Origin: Clostridium beijerinckii
Lineage (GTDB): Bacteria; Bacillota; Clostridia; Clostridiales; Clostridiaceae
DNA: 64,000 nt
Direction: 5' to 3'
NCBI RefSeq assembly: GCF_036699995.1
Contig: NZ_CP144906.1
Span: 3,115,001 to 3,179,000 of the forward strand
Shown: positions 47,251-57,129 of the stretch, piece after piece
How positions within the stretch are numbered: position 1 is the stretch's first letter
Layout: each line of letters begins with the position of its first letter
Position numbers and translations under genes: made by a program
Notes under the pieces: generated by a model
Told to the model about the DNA's origin: nothing
The model's database searches: none
The model's input: the letters and a program-made list of their open reading frames with translations, nothing else

Positions 47251-47413
47251 TATTTCCTCCAATATTTAAAAGCTTACTTTACATAAAATCCTGCTAAAGA
47301 CAGAGCTTTCTTCATTACTATACATGTTCTTGTAGCTTTAATATTATTTTATTACTATAATATATTTGTTCACCATTTATGACTGATATTCCTCTAAATT
47401 TGTATCTTTTCTA

Positions 47414-47508
47414 TAGATATTTTGTAATTCATGATTCACAATTACGGTTAAAATTCTTACAATATTTTTAGAACTAGTATGAAGAATTGTTTTTGTAACA
47501 TATATATT
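47414..47508. repeat. MITE-like palindromic element, copy 2
   Basis: Related to 41791-41892: ATTTTGTAATTCATGATTCA ... TTAAAATTCTTACAATATTT ... GAAGAATTGTTTTTGTAACATATA. It lies against the 3' end of the methyltransferase gene (47509). Confidence 0.5.
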
Positions 47509-48258
47509 TTATATTTTTCTAGCTTTCAATCTAATTCGCACATAATCTGCATACCATACTCCATTCTGATATAGAATAGGTTTTAAGCTTTTTACCGTCT
47601 CATCAATAATTTCATTTTTTAACGAGTCATCTAAGCCTTTAAAAGGCTGTATAACAAACATTTCAATCCAATTCTTCATTCCATCATCACCTATAAGTGC
47701 GGTTTTACGATCAAATAATGCTGCATATACTGTTTGTAGTCCATGCTTTTTAAGAATAGGCGTATATTCATCAATAGTTGGAAAATAGAATGTTCTCTTA
47801 TATTCTAATCCCCTTGCTTCAAAAGCCTTTTGCAAAAATGAATGAATTGTTTCTGTGCATCCGTATCCTCCAAATTCACATACTAAGCTTCCGTTTATTT
47901 TTAATCCATTATAAATACTATCTAGTAATCCATCTTGATTATCAATCCAATGAAAAACTGCATTAGAAAATATCGCATCAACTTGTTCATTTAAAGTAAA
48001 TTTCACTGCATCATCCTGTATAAATGTTAGTTCAGGATAATTTCTTCTTGCAATTTCCAGCATTTCTCCTGATGCATCCATACCAATTACGTCTGCCCCC
48101 ATGTCCGAAATCTTTTTCGTTAATGCTCCATTACCGCATCCAAGATCTAAGACTTTCATTCCTTTCTCAATATCTAACAAATTTAAAACATCTTCACCAT
48201 ATTGATGTACAAACTGAAAATCTTTTGTATACCCTTTAGCATTCCACTTAATATTCAT
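47509..48258 (-). CDS. Class I SAM-dependent methyltransferase
   Basis: 249 residues. Motif I VLDLGCGNGALTKKI, the acidic VIGMDASGEMLEIARRNYPE, FIQDDAVKFTL and AIFSNAVFHWIDN are the standard methyltransferase_11/25 pattern. It resembles trans-aconitate methyltransferase-type enzymes (HWIDN); the substrate is not known. GGAGGTG precedes the ATG. Monocistronic. Confidence 0.88.
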   Translation of the reverse strand: MNIKWNAKGYTKDFQFVHQYGEDVLNLLDIEKGMKVLDLGCGNGALTKKISDMGADVIGMDASGEMLEIARRNYPELTFIQDDAVKFTLNEQVDAIFSNAVFHWIDNQDGLLDSIYNGLKINGSLVCEFGGYGCTETIHSFLQKAFEARGLEYKRTFYFPTIDEYTPILKKHGLQTVYAALFDRKTALIGDDGMKNWIEMFVIQPFKGLDDSLKNEIIDETVKSLKPILYQNGVWYADYVRIRLKARKI

Positions 48259-48389
48259 AAAAACACCTCCATTTTAAATATACCTGACATTAAAAATAGT
48301 ATATCAAAACAGATACCATAATTGAAATGCATATTAATTATACTTTATATAACTATCATTTATATAGTTATACAAAGTATAATCTGAAA
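48259..48389. other. Leader and gap before hairpin element
   Basis: It contains the methyltransferase promoter region on the minus strand and AT-rich filler. No gene. Confidence 0.35.
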
Positions 48390-48623
48390 TTATGGATATA
48401 ACTCACCGAAATAAGGATTATGCTATTGTTCCAGTTTCTAAGGAAATTATGATGGATGATTCTAAGATCACAAGTTGCGCCCAAGATGCTAGCCTCAAAG
48501 GCGAGCTTTGAACTAGCATACTTGGAACAACTTTTAATCTAAGAATCAGAGCCATCAAATTCCTAACGAAACATTTCACAAAAGCATAATTCTTATTTCT
48601 AGTTAGAATATATTTCATAACAT
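48390..48623. repeat. Large palindromic MITE-like element, copy A
   Basis: Two arms of about 90-100 bases pair imperfectly: CCGAAATAAGGATTATGC near the left end with GCATAATTCTTATTTCTAG near the right, GATTCTAAG with CTTAGAATC-like sequence, and ATGCTAG with CTAGCAT at the loop. A copy with a longer loop lies at 58126-58456. A 66-codon open frame across it is a by-product of the symmetry and not a gene. Confidence 0.7.
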
Positions 48624-48900
48624 AAATTTAACTTATGATTAATTTATCTATATAAAATTGTTGTACTACTCACTATTTTTAAAAATTTTCCTACTTATAT
48701 AATATAAACTTTAAAAATAATTCTTCATTATAATTCTAAAAATATTGCAAAAATTTTACATAAAGCTTTTAGGTTTTAATTTCCATCTATGATACATATA
48801 TTTATTATATGAAACTGCTTTATTATTAGTTTATATAGATAAACAATTTAAGAATTCAGCTTATTAGATTAACACACTTACAAGACTGCTAAAACTTTAA
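48624..48900. other. AT-rich gap
   Basis: No gene, RNA or clear repeat recognised between the two hairpin elements. Confidence 0.35.
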
Positions 48901-49180
48901 GTTCATATCTCCACTAGAAATCATAAATATATTTGTGGAGAAAACATTTGAAAATAAGCTGTTAAAGGTTCTTAGCTGTAGGTTGTTCCATTTTAGCTTG
49001 TGAAGTGAGAGTCCAAAATTTTATTTTGGGTTCTCGAACTTCCTCAGCGAATGTAATGAGTCGAGCTTCCCTAGGAAAGTTGGAGCATGCTAAAGTGGAT
49101 ACAACCTGCTGCTTAGAACCTTCAGCGATATTTTCATAGCTTTTCGGAATCAAAATATTTATGATTTCGGGAAGTTAACA
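48901..49180. repeat. Large palindromic element, family C
   Basis: AAGGTTCTTAGCTGTAGGTT in the left arm pairs with AACCTGCTGCTTAGAACCTT in the right arm, and TTTTAGCTTG pairs with CATGCTAAAG. Outer ends carry ATCATAAATAT/ATATTTATGAT. The loop holds a CTCAGCGAATGTAATGAGTC stretch also found (reversed) at 8734-8800. No coding role; the 63-codon frame inside is rejected. Confidence 0.65.
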
Positions 49181-49262
49181 CATAAATATAGGTTTTAAAG
49201 TTGTGTATCTATAACTTTATTTAAAGCAGTTATATAATTTAAATTGGAGATGTATCTAAATT

Positions 49263-49808
49263 ATGAATAACATGATTTTAAGTCCTGAATTTTGGTTTAT
49301 TATCGGTATTCCAATTACTTTTTTACTTGGAGCATTAGCTCACTTTGCATATGGTTGGAGTGGTAAATCAGTTATAGTAGGTATTTTTACTCCTGTTAAC
49401 GAAAGTATCTGGGAACATTTAAAACTTTCTACCTATCCTACTTTTATTTGGTATATACTAGGCATTTTAATATTTCGAGATAAAGTTAACTTGTATATCT
49501 GGGTTATATGCTCTGTTATTTCAGTAATCACTAGCTGTATTGTTATAACTTGTTTCTACTATACCTACACAGGTGCTCTTGGAATACAATCATTATTTCT
49601 TGACATATTTTCATTATTTTTAGGGCTTTCTATAGCTCAATGTTTATCTTTGCATATTTATAAATATGCAACATTAACTATGCTTCATTTTTATTTATCT
49701 ATTATAACAGGTTCTTTAATAATAATTTGTTTTACTCTTTTTACTTTTCGTCCTCCTAAATTGCCGATTTTTATGGACCCTATTACTAAGCAGTATGGAA
49801 TTCATTAA
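49263..49808 (+). CDS. DUF6512-type integral membrane protein
   Basis: 181 residues with five or six hydrophobic helices (FWFIIGIPITFLLGALAHFA, YPTFIWYILGILIF, IWVICSVISVITSCIVITCF, LFLDIFSLFLGLSIAQCLSL, LTMLHFYLSIITGSLIIICF) and the conserved ...VNESIWEHLKLSTYPTFIWY segment of the DUF6512 family. The function is unknown. A TTGGAGATG ribosome region lies 10 bases before the ATG. Confidence 0.75.
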   Translation: MNNMILSPEFWFIIGIPITFLLGALAHFAYGWSGKSVIVGIFTPVNESIWEHLKLSTYPTFIWYILGILIFRDKVNLYIWVICSVISVITSCIVITCFYYTYTGALGIQSLFLDIFSLFLGLSIAQCLSLHIYKYATLTMLHFYLSIITGSLIIICFTLFTFRPPKLPIFMDPITKQYGIH

Positions 49809-49852
49809 AACAAATCCTCTTTATATAGATCAGCTTAATTTTAAACGGAAAT

Positions 49853-52231
49853 TTAATTAATAAACTTATGTTCAAACTCTGATGCTTCCATAGGTTTTCC
49901 TATTAAATACCCTTGGATGAAATCACATTTAAGCTCGTTTAAGATTCTAAGCTGTTCTTTTGTTTCAATTCCTTCTGCAACAATTTTAATATCTAAGCTA
50001 TGTCCCATATTTATTATGGATTTAATAATCGTTAGATTTTTATAGTTTGTTTCCAAATTCATTATAAGGGATTTATCAATTTTTATTTTATCAATAGGCA
50101 ATTTATTTACATAATTAAGAGACGAATAGCCTGTCCCAAAATCATCTAATGATATTTTTATCCCCATACTCTTAAACTGTTCCAATATGTTTATAATTGT
50201 TTCAAAATCCTCCATAGCCTCATCTTCAGTAACTTCTAGGTTCAAGTATTTAGGCGGAAGAGAATATGCCTCTAATATATTTTGAACAAGTGATACAAAT
50301 TCAGGTTGTTTTAGTTGAGAATAAGATGTATTTACTGATACACTGAATTCATTCAAGCCAATTTCATTCCACTTTTTGCACTGCACACAAGCATTTTCTA
50401 ACATCCAATTATCTATTGATATTATTTCCCCTACACTTTTAGCAATAGGAATAAATTCTATAGGCGGAATAATTCTATCCCCTTGCTTCCATCTTATAAG
50501 AGCTTCTGAATTTAACACTTTCATTGACTTTAAATCCATAATAGGCTGATAATAAACCATAAATTCATTATTTACTAATGCTTTATTTAATTTCATCTTC
50601 ATTTCTAATTTATCAATTGCTTTGTGTTCCATTTTAGACGAATATATTGCAAAGTCGTAGCCGCCACTTTTCTTAACTTCATACATGGCTAAATCAGCAT
50701 TATTAATCAAAGTATCTGAATCTTCTCCATGCTCTGGGAATATACTTATACCTATGCTTGCTCCAATAATTAAAGCTTCTTCATTATAAGTAACTGGCTT
50801 TTTCAATTCCTTTTGTATTCTTAGAACAACTTCTTTAATATATATGTCAGATTCTATATCTTTTAATATAATTATAAATTCATCTCCACCAATTCTGCTA
50901 ATTATGTCCTGTGTACCTATAGAATCTTTCAATGTAGATGCTACTTTTTTAAGAACTTTATCACCAACTTGATGTCCAAAATTATCATTTATATTTTTAA
51001 AATCATCTAAATCTATAAAAAGTAGTGCAAATTTTTTATCTTTATTTTTTAATAGCTCATTGATATTTTCTAACATCATTTTTCTATTAGGAATTTCTGT
51101 GAGAGCATCATAATATACATAATGACGTATTTGTTCTTCTGCACGTATTTTATCTTTTATTTGATCTATAAGTTTCGAATTTTTTCTTTCTAATTTTAAA
51201 GTGTATTTCTTTTCTAGCTCTGCTATTCTCTTTCTTTCTGAAATATCATGTATCAAAATTACAATACCTAGTTTATCGTCATACTCATCATATATAACTG
51301 TGCTTGATAATTCACATTCAATATATCCTTCATTTTTTTGTTGTAAATTAACCTCTACATTTTTCACATAACTATTTTTTATTATAGTATTGAAATCAAT
51401 ATTTTCATAAGATATTAAATCGCTGAACATTTTTCCTTCTAATTCTTTAAATTTATAATCAGTTATATTTGATGACGCTTCATTACAATTTTGGATTGCA
51501 AAATTCTCATCTAAAATAAATATTGGGTTCTTAACACTATTAAAAATGTATTCTGATAAATACTTCGAAGTAGTCAACATAAACCTATGCTTACTTATTG
51601 CATAGCAAACACCACCTAAAGCTATAGTTCCACTCAAAACTGCTGAAGGAAAGACAAGAATTCCAAACATAGGTAAAATAATATCTGTTAACACCCCTAT
51701 GGTAATGCTTATAAAACATGTGCATAAAATAATAATATTTTGCTTTCTTATCCTATTCTTTTTGGAATATCTTCCTCTATTAAATAGCATTACAAGACCT
51801 GATACATAAAAAATTATAGAACATATGCTGTATGCAATTTGACCAAATAAATTAGGAGCCACATCAATCCATCCATAAGGTCTTCTAATCATAGCTGAAG
51901 ATGGTTCAACCATAATATTTAGCATAAATAATAATGCAGCAGGAACATGGGCTAAAATTATTATAATCCGATTGTATTTATTTTCTTTCTCATTATTTAA
52001 TACAAATGCAAAATACAGCCAGTGACCAGAAAAAAAACAATACCCAAAAACAGAAACTGCCCTCCAAAAAAACGCTATATTTATATTTTCACAAGTCAGC
52101 ATCATTGCATATCCAAATGCCCAAACAGCACAACACATGCTTAAATTTAAAAATATTTGATTAGCTTTTGATTTTTTGTCCATTCTGTATCCGTATATAC
52201 CAATAAACGAATAAAAAACGCAACATAACAT
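49853..52231 (-). CDS. 7TM-PAS-GGDEF-EAL c-di-GMP enzyme
   Basis: 792 residues. An N-terminal membrane sensor of seven helices (residues 1 to about 215) is followed by PAS (residues about 225-335, FILDENFAIQNCNEASSNIT), GGDEF (RIGGDEFIII) and EAL (SEALIRWKQ, SVNTSYSQL, DDFGTGYSSLNYVNKLPIDK, AEGIETKEQL) domains. Both active sites look complete, so it may make and destroy c-di-GMP. The usual inhibitory RxxD site before GGDEF is absent (GTQD). No ATG sits near the strong GGAGGTGG at 52,265, but an in-frame ATT at about 52,258 does, so the protein may start nine codons earlier. Confidence 0.9.
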   Translation of the reverse strand: MLCCVFYSFIGIYGYRMDKKSKANQIFLNLSMCCAVWAFGYAMMLTCENINIAFFWRAVSVFGYCFFSGHWLYFAFVLNNEKENKYNRIIIILAHVPAALLFMLNIMVEPSSAMIRRPYGWIDVAPNLFGQIAYSICSIIFYVSGLVMLFNRGRYSKKNRIRKQNIIILCTCFISITIGVLTDIILPMFGILVFPSAVLSGTIALGGVCYAISKHRFMLTTSKYLSEYIFNSVKNPIFILDENFAIQNCNEASSNITDYKFKELEGKMFSDLISYENIDFNTIIKNSYVKNVEVNLQQKNEGYIECELSSTVIYDEYDDKLGIVILIHDISERKRIAELEKKYTLKLERKNSKLIDQIKDKIRAEEQIRHYVYYDALTEIPNRKMMLENINELLKNKDKKFALLFIDLDDFKNINDNFGHQVGDKVLKKVASTLKDSIGTQDIISRIGGDEFIIILKDIESDIYIKEVVLRIQKELKKPVTYNEEALIIGASIGISIFPEHGEDSDTLINNADLAMYEVKKSGGYDFAIYSSKMEHKAIDKLEMKMKLNKALVNNEFMVYYQPIMDLKSMKVLNSEALIRWKQGDRIIPPIEFIPIAKSVGEIISIDNWMLENACVQCKKWNEIGLNEFSVSVNTSYSQLKQPEFVSLVQNILEAYSLPPKYLNLEVTEDEAMEDFETIINILEQFKSMGIKISLDDFGTGYSSLNYVNKLPIDKIKIDKSLIMNLETNYKNLTIIKSIINMGHSLDIKIVAEGIETKEQLRILNELKCDFIQGYLIGKPMEASEFEHKFIN

Positions 52232-52635
52232 TAATGAAATAAATAAACTAATATAAATAAAACCACCTCCGGCATAAAATATTTTAATAAATTTTTACTT
52301 TATATAATTATTGAGAAACTATAACTTAAATTTTATACGTTTCTAATAAATAATCTCATATTTCAACATTTTCTGTCATTATATCATTTTATTCTTAATT
52401 TCATAAATATTCAAGTTCTGTAAATCTATACATTGCAAAAATTTTATCTTTTTACCAATAACTTTCATTTACATACATAAATACCTATTAATTAGACTTT
52501 TAGCAGTGCATATATAAGTTCTAAATGATATACTCACACCTTCATCTCATAGTTAAGATAGGCTTTTATAAATTAAACTTTTAAGAATATAGTATATTCC
52601 TAAAATAAGATTACAATACGTTAAATACAATAAAT
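52232..52635. other. Gap upstream of the GGDEF-EAL gene
   Basis: It contains the strong GGAGGTGG site (about 52,261-52,270) and AT-rich promoter-like sequence. No gene or structured RNA recognised; in particular no c-di-GMP riboswitch consensus was seen. Confidence 0.4.
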
Positions 52636-52675
52636 ATAGAGGATGCAGATTTTTATAAACTTCAGCGTCCTCTAT
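52636..52675 (-). terminator. Terminator of the AraC gene
   Basis: ATAGAGGATGC and GCGTCCTCTAT form an 11-bp stem with one G-T pair, 58 bases past the stop at 52733. Confidence 0.75.
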
Positions 52676-52732
52676 TACTAATTCCATTTCTTAAATAGTA
52701 TTATTTATCTTCTCAAATATATTTCACATTTT

Positions 52733-53587
52733 TTATTGGTGACTTGAAAACTCTCGTGAGTTTTTCCTAAATTCTGTTGGAGTCATACCCTTTTTAGCCA
52801 AAAATTGTTTTATAAAATATGTATCATATTCAAAGCCAGTGGCACGTGCAATTTCGTTTAAGCTCATATCGGTATGAGTCAATAGAGTCTCAGAAACCTT
52901 TAATCGGTATGCTAGTAAGTAGCCCATTGCTGTGCATCCACATAAATCCTGAAAACTTTTATTTAGTGAAACACGATTTAAATGCGCACATCTTGTTAAA
53001 TCTTCCAAGGTTATTTTGTCAGAATAGTTTATATGTATATATTCTAAAACTAAATTAGCAGGTGATTTTTCGCTATTGTGGTTTAGCTCTTCAATCACCC
53101 CCAGTATTTGGATTAAGTATTTTTTTATTCTGCAGACCCAAAGCGAATCACTTTGGGCATATACTTCTGTTCCCATAATAAAAAACCATTCATATAATTT
53201 CAAATATATTTTCTCATCTACAGCATATACCCTAGTATGAATTTTATCTTCTCCAAAAAGTAAAAGACCAGTTTTTATTTTTAGATTAGTTGACAGATAT
53301 CCAGTAGTTTCTGAGAAATGAGCTGTATTAAAAAAATCTGGATGGAAACAAAATGATTGCGAAGAAACATTTTGTTTTTCAATAACTTCTATTTTATCCT
53401 CCATTGATAAACAAAGAATACTTGGAGCGACAATTTTCACAGGGCGATCATTTAGTTGTAAATTCATGCTTCCACTCGTAATAAAAGTTATAGTTAAACG
53501 CTCCTTATAAGGAAGATTTACAAAGTTTTCATTTGCAATAAATTCTATATATACAGTTCTATTCTTGTGACGGTCTGCCTGCGGCAT
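52733..53587 (-). CDS. AraC-family transcriptional regulator
   Basis: About 284 residues. The N-terminal cupin-like sensing domain is followed by the C-terminal double helix-turn-helix: YSDKITLEDLTRCAHLNRVS LNKSFQDLCGCTAMGYLLAY RLKVSETLLTHTDMSLNEIA RATGFEYDTYFIKQFLAKKG MTPTEFRKN. The start is ATG 53587 after GGAGGA. It is divergent from the epoxide hydrolase-like gene at 53893, its probable target. Confidence 0.9.
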   Translation of the reverse strand: MPQADRHKNRTVYIEFIANENFVNLPYKERLTITFITSGSMNLQLNDRPVKIVAPSILCLSMEDKIEVIEKQNVSSQSFCFHPDFFNTAHFSETTGYLSTNLKIKTGLLLFGEDKIHTRVYAVDEKIYLKLYEWFFIMGTEVYAQSDSLWVCRIKKYLIQILGVIEELNHNSEKSPANLVLEYIHINYSDKITLEDLTRCAHLNRVSLNKSFQDLCGCTAMGYLLAYRLKVSETLLTHTDMSLNEIARATGFEYDTYFIKQFLAKKGMTPTEFRKNSREFSSHQ

Positions 53588-53892
53588 AAACATTCCTCCA
53601 TTGGGTACATTAAAATAAATAATAAATTTAAATTACCATTTATATTTTCATTAATCAATAGCAAAATCTAAGACAAATGCTAAAAAAATCCCTATATCAA
53701 AAGTCGACGATTCCACAGTCGCCTTTGAGATTTTGTTCTTGTTCTTTTACAAATAGTATAGTTAAAAGCTTCATTTATGACATTGTATCATATTTTCTAA
53801 ATGGTAGACTATTATTAAGAATCAAAGAAAGTTATGCAAAATAAGTCCATTAATAACTTACTGTTCATAACTTATATAGAAGGAGAATTATT
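53588..53892. promoter_or_regulatory. Divergent AraC / hydrolase control region
   Basis: About 300 AT-rich bases without a gene between the two divergent starts. A small CGAC/GTCG hairpin lies at 53,703-53,722. AraC sites are expected here but no clear direct repeat could be assigned. Confidence 0.4.
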
Positions 53893-55035
53893 ATGTCTAT
53901 TAAAAAATTCAATATCCAAGTATCTGATGAGGTACTTAATGATTTAAAATACAGATTAGATCATATACGCTGGCCTGAGCTGCTAGAAAACTCAAGTTGG
54001 GAACGAGGCACTAATATAAATTATTTAAAATCACTTGTTTCATATTGGAAGGATGAATTTGACTGGCGCGCACAAGAAAAAGAATTAAACCGTTTTTCTC
54101 ATTTTCGTTGTAATGTGGATGGGATAGATATTCACTTTATACATGAAAAAGGAAAAGGACCTAATCCAACACCAATTATACTTACTCATGGATGGCCTGA
54201 TAGTTTCATACGTTATCAAAAGATTATCCCACTTCTTACTGACCCTGCAAGTTATGGTGGTGATCCTAATGATTCTTTTGATGTAATTGTCCCTTCATTA
54301 CCTGGTTTTGGTTTTTCTAGTGCTTCAAAACATAGTGGCATGAACAATTATCGTGTTTCTGAGCTTTGGGCAAAGCTAATGACTGAAAAGCTTGGCTATA
54401 GTAAGTTTGCTGCTGCAGGTGGAGATATGGGTTCAGGTGTTACAAGATACTTGGCATTAAATCATCCAGAACTTCTAATAGGAATCCATCTAACTGATAT
54501 TGGAATTATCAGAGATCTTATGATATCAGATGATACAAAGCTTTCAGAAGATGAATTGAGTTATAAGAAAATTGCTTCAGAATGGATGTCAAATGAGGCA
54601 GGTTATATGTCTATTCAATCTACAAAACCTCAAACCATTGCCTATGGACTTTCTGATTCACCAGTAGGCTTGGCTGCATGGATTATAGAAAAATTTCGCG
54701 GTTGGAGTGATTGTAATGGTGATTTAAATAAAAACTTTAGTAAAGATGAACTTCTCACTAATATAATGATCTATTGGGTCACAAATACCATAGGCTCATC
54801 AGCAAATGCATATTATGAAAATACACATTCATTGCCACCAATTGGACACATAGATGTACCAACAGGCATGGCTTTATTCCCAGCTGATGTATTGCTGCCA
54901 CCAAAGGAATGGGCTATGCGCAATTTAAATATCACTCGCTGGACTACAATGCCTAAAGGAGGACATTTTACAGCCATGGAAGATCCTAAACATTTTGCTG
55001 AAGAAGTTCGCACATTCTTTAGAACTTATAGGTAA
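53893..55035 (+). CDS. Epoxide hydrolase-like alpha/beta hydrolase (EHN domain)
   Basis: 380 residues. The N-terminal EHN domain (FNIQVSDEVLNDLKYRLDHI RWPELLENSSWERGTNINYL) is followed by an alpha/beta hydrolase fold with oxyanion HGWPDSF, nucleophile Asp in AAGGDMGSGVTRYL, and catalytic His in KGGHFTAMEDP. The length and domain order match microsomal-type epoxide hydrolases. It probably detoxifies an epoxide or hydrolyses an ester. AAGGAGAATTATT precedes the ATG. It is controlled by the divergent AraC protein if the context is a guide. Confidence 0.88.
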   Translation: MSIKKFNIQVSDEVLNDLKYRLDHIRWPELLENSSWERGTNINYLKSLVSYWKDEFDWRAQEKELNRFSHFRCNVDGIDIHFIHEKGKGPNPTPIILTHGWPDSFIRYQKIIPLLTDPASYGGDPNDSFDVIVPSLPGFGFSSASKHSGMNNYRVSELWAKLMTEKLGYSKFAAAGGDMGSGVTRYLALNHPELLIGIHLTDIGIIRDLMISDDTKLSEDELSYKKIASEWMSNEAGYMSIQSTKPQTIAYGLSDSPVGLAAWIIEKFRGWSDCNGDLNKNFSKDELLTNIMIYWVTNTIGSSANAYYENTHSLPPIGHIDVPTGMALFPADVLLPPKEWAMRNLNITRWTTMPKGGHFTAMEDPKHFAEEVRTFFRTYR

Positions 55036-55044
55036 GCTTGAACT

Positions 55045-55112
55045 TATGTCATGGCTTACCGAAATTATAAATATATATCCAATTTCGGTTGATATCTACA
55101 TAAGTTCTATTC
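55045..55112. terminator. Long inverted repeat between convergent genes
   Basis: GAACTTATGT...ACCGAAAT pairs with ATTTCGGT...ACATAAGTTC. It sits between the convergent genes ending at 55035 and 55230. The same AACTTATG and CCGAAAT end sequences border the MITE-like element at 58126. Confidence 0.6.
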
Positions 55113-55229
55113 TCATTGATAAATCATATCATAAGTAAATGCGAAACTAAGATCGAATAAAAGTATATGATTTACTCACATACTTTTATTCAGTTGTGAA
55201 TGATAATAACTTCCGTTCAGCTCCACAAT

Positions 55230-55790
55230 TTATTTTACAACATTTACAGTGCCTTCTTTTCTAGGTGCCGCCTTTGCATTACTATTATTGCTAAAACCTA
55301 AAGCGACAGTACCTAATATAGTATAATTTTCAGGAATACCAAGCTCTGAAAGTATATCTATAACCTTTGGGTCATCTCGAACGATACTTAAAGATGATAT
55401 CCAACATGAACCAATATTAAGTGAATGAGCAGCTAGCATTATATTTTCAAGTGCGACAGCAGAGTCTGCTTCTTTTTCTGGTGAGTTTTTATCACAAGCT
55501 GTGATGATTATAGTAGGAGCGTTATAGAATGGATTGAAGTTAGTTATATTCCCCATCTTTTTAAATTGCTCTATTGAAGAATTTTGCAAAGCTTCTTTTA
55601 TTACAGAAATTAGCTGATTGATTTTATCTTTATTTTGTACTACAGTGAAATGCCAGCTTTGAGTGCCTTTATAACTTGGAGCAAATTTTGCAGTTTCTAA
55701 GATTATATTTAAATCCTCCTCGGAAATCTGCTCATCCGTATAAGATCTTATACTTCTTCTTGTTAAAATATTTTTGATTACTTCATTCAT
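55230..55790 (-). CDS. Nitroreductase-family FMN protein
   Basis: 186 residues: ILTRRSIRSYTDEQISEEDL NIILETAKFAPSYKGTQSWH FTVVQ is the standard FMN-binding start, with ADSAVALENIMLAAHSLNIG SCWI and a C-terminal TILGTVALGF. It reduces nitro compounds or other acceptors with NAD(P)H. Divergent from the LysR gene at 56236. GGAGAAAAATT precedes the ATG. Confidence 0.92.
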   Translation of the reverse strand: MNEVIKNILTRRSIRSYTDEQISEEDLNIILETAKFAPSYKGTQSWHFTVVQNKDKINQLISVIKEALQNSSIEQFKKMGNITNFNPFYNAPTIIITACDKNSPEKEADSAVALENIMLAAHSLNIGSCWISSLSIVRDDPKVIDILSELGIPENYTILGTVALGFSNNSNAKAAPRKEGTVNVVK

Positions 55791-56235
55791 AATTTTTCTC
55801 CTTCATTAAAGAAATATTTTATTTTACCTTAGTGATTATTACTGAATATACATTTAAAAATTATACTATCTTAATAAACTAGCTTATAATTTTTATAAAT
55901 ATATGAGTAGATTTTATAATTAATTTATTGGGCTTTGAAATTTATTAAGAAAGTAATATAATGATATCAATAAAATTCTAAGACGTCTAATGGAACTTTT
56001 TCATTATATATATGAATAAAAGTCATACATAGTTATGGTTATTTAATACTTTAACTTTTACCTAGGGCGCTTTTTAATAAATTTGTATCTAGCAAACAAT
56101 CTACACAAAGGTGGAAATTAATATATTATTTTAGTATAGTAATTTTCTAACGAAAGGTTTGAGTATTAAGTAGAAATGTTACCTTACCAAACCAGTTGAG
56201 TTTAAAGATTATAAACTAAGGAGGCTATATATAAT
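55791..56235. promoter_or_regulatory. Nitroreductase / LysR divergent region
   Basis: 445 AT-rich bases with no gene. They must carry both promoters and probably LysR-type T-N11-A sites, but no site stood out enough to fix. No terminator or RNA seen. Confidence 0.35.
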
Positions 56236-57129
56236 ATGAACTGGCAGCAATTGGAGTATTTTAAAGTTATAGCAGAAACGCAAAACTATACTACAGCAGC
56301 TGACTTACTACTGGTAACTCAGTCAGCTTTAAGCAAGGCAATTTCGAAATTGGAAGAAGAGTTGGAAGTTCATTTGTTTGAAAAGAATGGGAGGAATATA
56401 AAATTAACCCGCTTTGGCAGTATGTTTTTAAAGCATGCAGAAGCTGCAATAAAAGAAATTAATGATGGTATCCAGGAATTACAGAATATAATAAACCCTA
56501 TGACAGGCACAGTTTCTATTTCATCACTTTATACTATTGGAACATATTTTATTCCAACGATTATGAGCCACTTTTTGAAGGAAAATCCAAATGTAAAATT
56601 TGAATTTGGAATGAATTCGACTAGCAATATTTTAGAGGGATTAGAGAATGGTAAATTTGACTTAGGTTTTTACGATGAACTTGAAAATATTGAAGAATAT
56701 GAAAAAATAGAGTCAGTTCCAATAAAAAATGATGAACTTGTTATAATAGTACCTAAAAATCATAAGCTTGCTAACCAATCAGAGATAATGTTAAAAGATT
56801 TAAAAGATGAAACTTTTGCACTTTTTTCTGAGAATATAGCAAATAAAATGTGTTCTATTTTTAGAAAAGCTGGTATTATGCCAAAGACTATAGTAAAACC
56901 TAATGAGAACAGTATGGTGGTTTCTGGTTTTGTTGGTGCAGGATTAGGCATTTCTATTATTCCTAATATACCTAATTTAATAACAGATCAGGTGGCAGTA
57001 ATCAGAATAAAAGAACCTCAATGCTATAGAACTATTCGTATGGGATGGCTAAAGAATGGTTATGTTACTCCAGCTGCTGAAGTATTTAAAGATTTTGTTG
57101 TAGCAACTGCATCCAAAATGAAAATTTGA
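56236..57129 (+). CDS. LysR-family transcriptional regulator
   Basis: 297 residues. The N-terminal helix-turn-helix MNWQQLEYFKVIAETQNYTT AADLLLVTQSALSKAISKLE EELEVHLFEKNGRNIKLTRF G is followed by a periplasmic-binding-like effector domain (GTVSISSLYTIGTYFIPTIM, LENGKFDLGFYDELENI). The build resembles CynR/CysB-type regulators. AAGGAGGCTATATATAAT precedes the ATG. It probably regulates the divergent nitroreductase. Confidence 0.92.
   Translation: MNWQQLEYFKVIAETQNYTTAADLLLVTQSALSKAISKLEEELEVHLFEKNGRNIKLTRFGSMFLKHAEAAIKEINDGIQELQNIINPMTGTVSISSLYTIGTYFIPTIMSHFLKENPNVKFEFGMNSTSNILEGLENGKFDLGFYDELENIEEYEKIESVPIKNDELVIIVPKNHKLANQSEIMLKDLKDETFALFSENIANKMCSIFRKAGIMPKTIVKPNENSMVVSGFVGAGLGISIIPNIPNLITDQVAVIRIKEPQCYRTIRMGWLKNGYVTPAAEVFKDFVVATASKMKI

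Noticed and set aside
48418..49153. Two open frames of 63-66 codons within hairpin elements
   Set aside because: They arise from the palindromic arms, have no ribosome site and resemble nothing.
55791..56235. Riboswitch or structured leader upstream of the LysR gene
   Set aside because: No conserved aptamer core or strong paired elements were visible.
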